Part shown: piece after piece, positions 14,531 through 14,545 of the stretch
How positions within the stretch are numbered: position 1 is the stretch's first letter
Layout of the letters: each line of letters begins with the position of its first letter
DNA from: Candidatus Aciduliprofundum sp.
Lineage (GTDB): Archaea; Thermoplasmatota; Thermoplasmata; Thermoplasmatales; Aciduliprofundaceae
Length of the DNA: 14,545 bases
Direction: 5' to 3'
Assembly (NCBI GenBank): GCA_015523135.1
Contig: WAKY01000022.1
Span: 1 to 14,545 of the forward strand
The notes under the pieces: model-generated
The model's database searches: none
The model's input: only the letters and a program-made list of their open reading frames with translations
What the model was told of the DNA's origin: nothing
Program-made: the position numbers and the translations under genes

Positions 14531-14545
14531 TAAGCCGCTTTCTTA

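Overview
The window looks like a compact, AT-rich chromosomal segment of a euryarchaeon. The gene content is archaeal: an archaeal-type valyl-tRNA synthetase, a UMP kinase without the bacterial form, an MptE-type pterin pyrophosphokinase, DUF373, DUF504, a GvpD/KaiC-like ATPase, and a tRNA with an intron at position 37/38. Most first genes have a TATA box centred about 25-28 bases before the start codon, so many transcripts are probably leaderless. Genes inside operons instead carry GGAGG or GGTGAT ribosome sites. I lean towards the Thermoplasmata, perhaps near Aciduliprofundum, but that placement is recognition from memory and was not tested by a search.

Layout. (1) Bases 1-1196: a truncated leftward gene of unknown function, divergent from a predicted seven-bladed beta-propeller protein without a signal peptide. 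(2) 1303-3879: valyl-tRNA synthetase, convergent with a two-gene leftward operon (202-residue unknown protein, then a metallophosphoesterase). (3) 5281-6688: a NagD-type HAD phosphatase, convergent with a fumarylacetoacetase-family hydrolase. (4) 6774-9242: DUF373 membrane protein, MptE, a small membrane protein and a DUF504 protein, all rightward and overlapping or nearly so. (5) 9190-10393: leftward UMP kinase followed by a DUF2085 membrane protein. (6) 10483-12212: a RecA/KaiC-superfamily ATPase resembling GvpD, translationally coupled to a stand-alone CheY-like receiver. (7) 12209-14257: leftward operon of a winged-helix protein and a four-module PAPS-reductase-like iron-sulfur protein. 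(8) 14300-14529: a promoter, a structured leader and an intron-containing tRNA-Glu(TTC).

How the genes fit together. Most are housekeeping or conserved archaeal genes packed with little spacing. All four convergent pairs overlap at their 3' ends, by 4, 20, 53 and 4 bases, and two of them interlock stop codons on the same CTAA. No mobile element, CRISPR array or integrase is visible. The signals that ordinary annotation does not explain are the tRNA-Glu leader, which holds one extra direct copy and one inverted copy of the tRNA 5' end; the PUA/APS-reductase-like/ferredoxin fusion; the ATPase-receiver pair; and a lysine-free KMSKS site in the valyl-tRNA synthetase.
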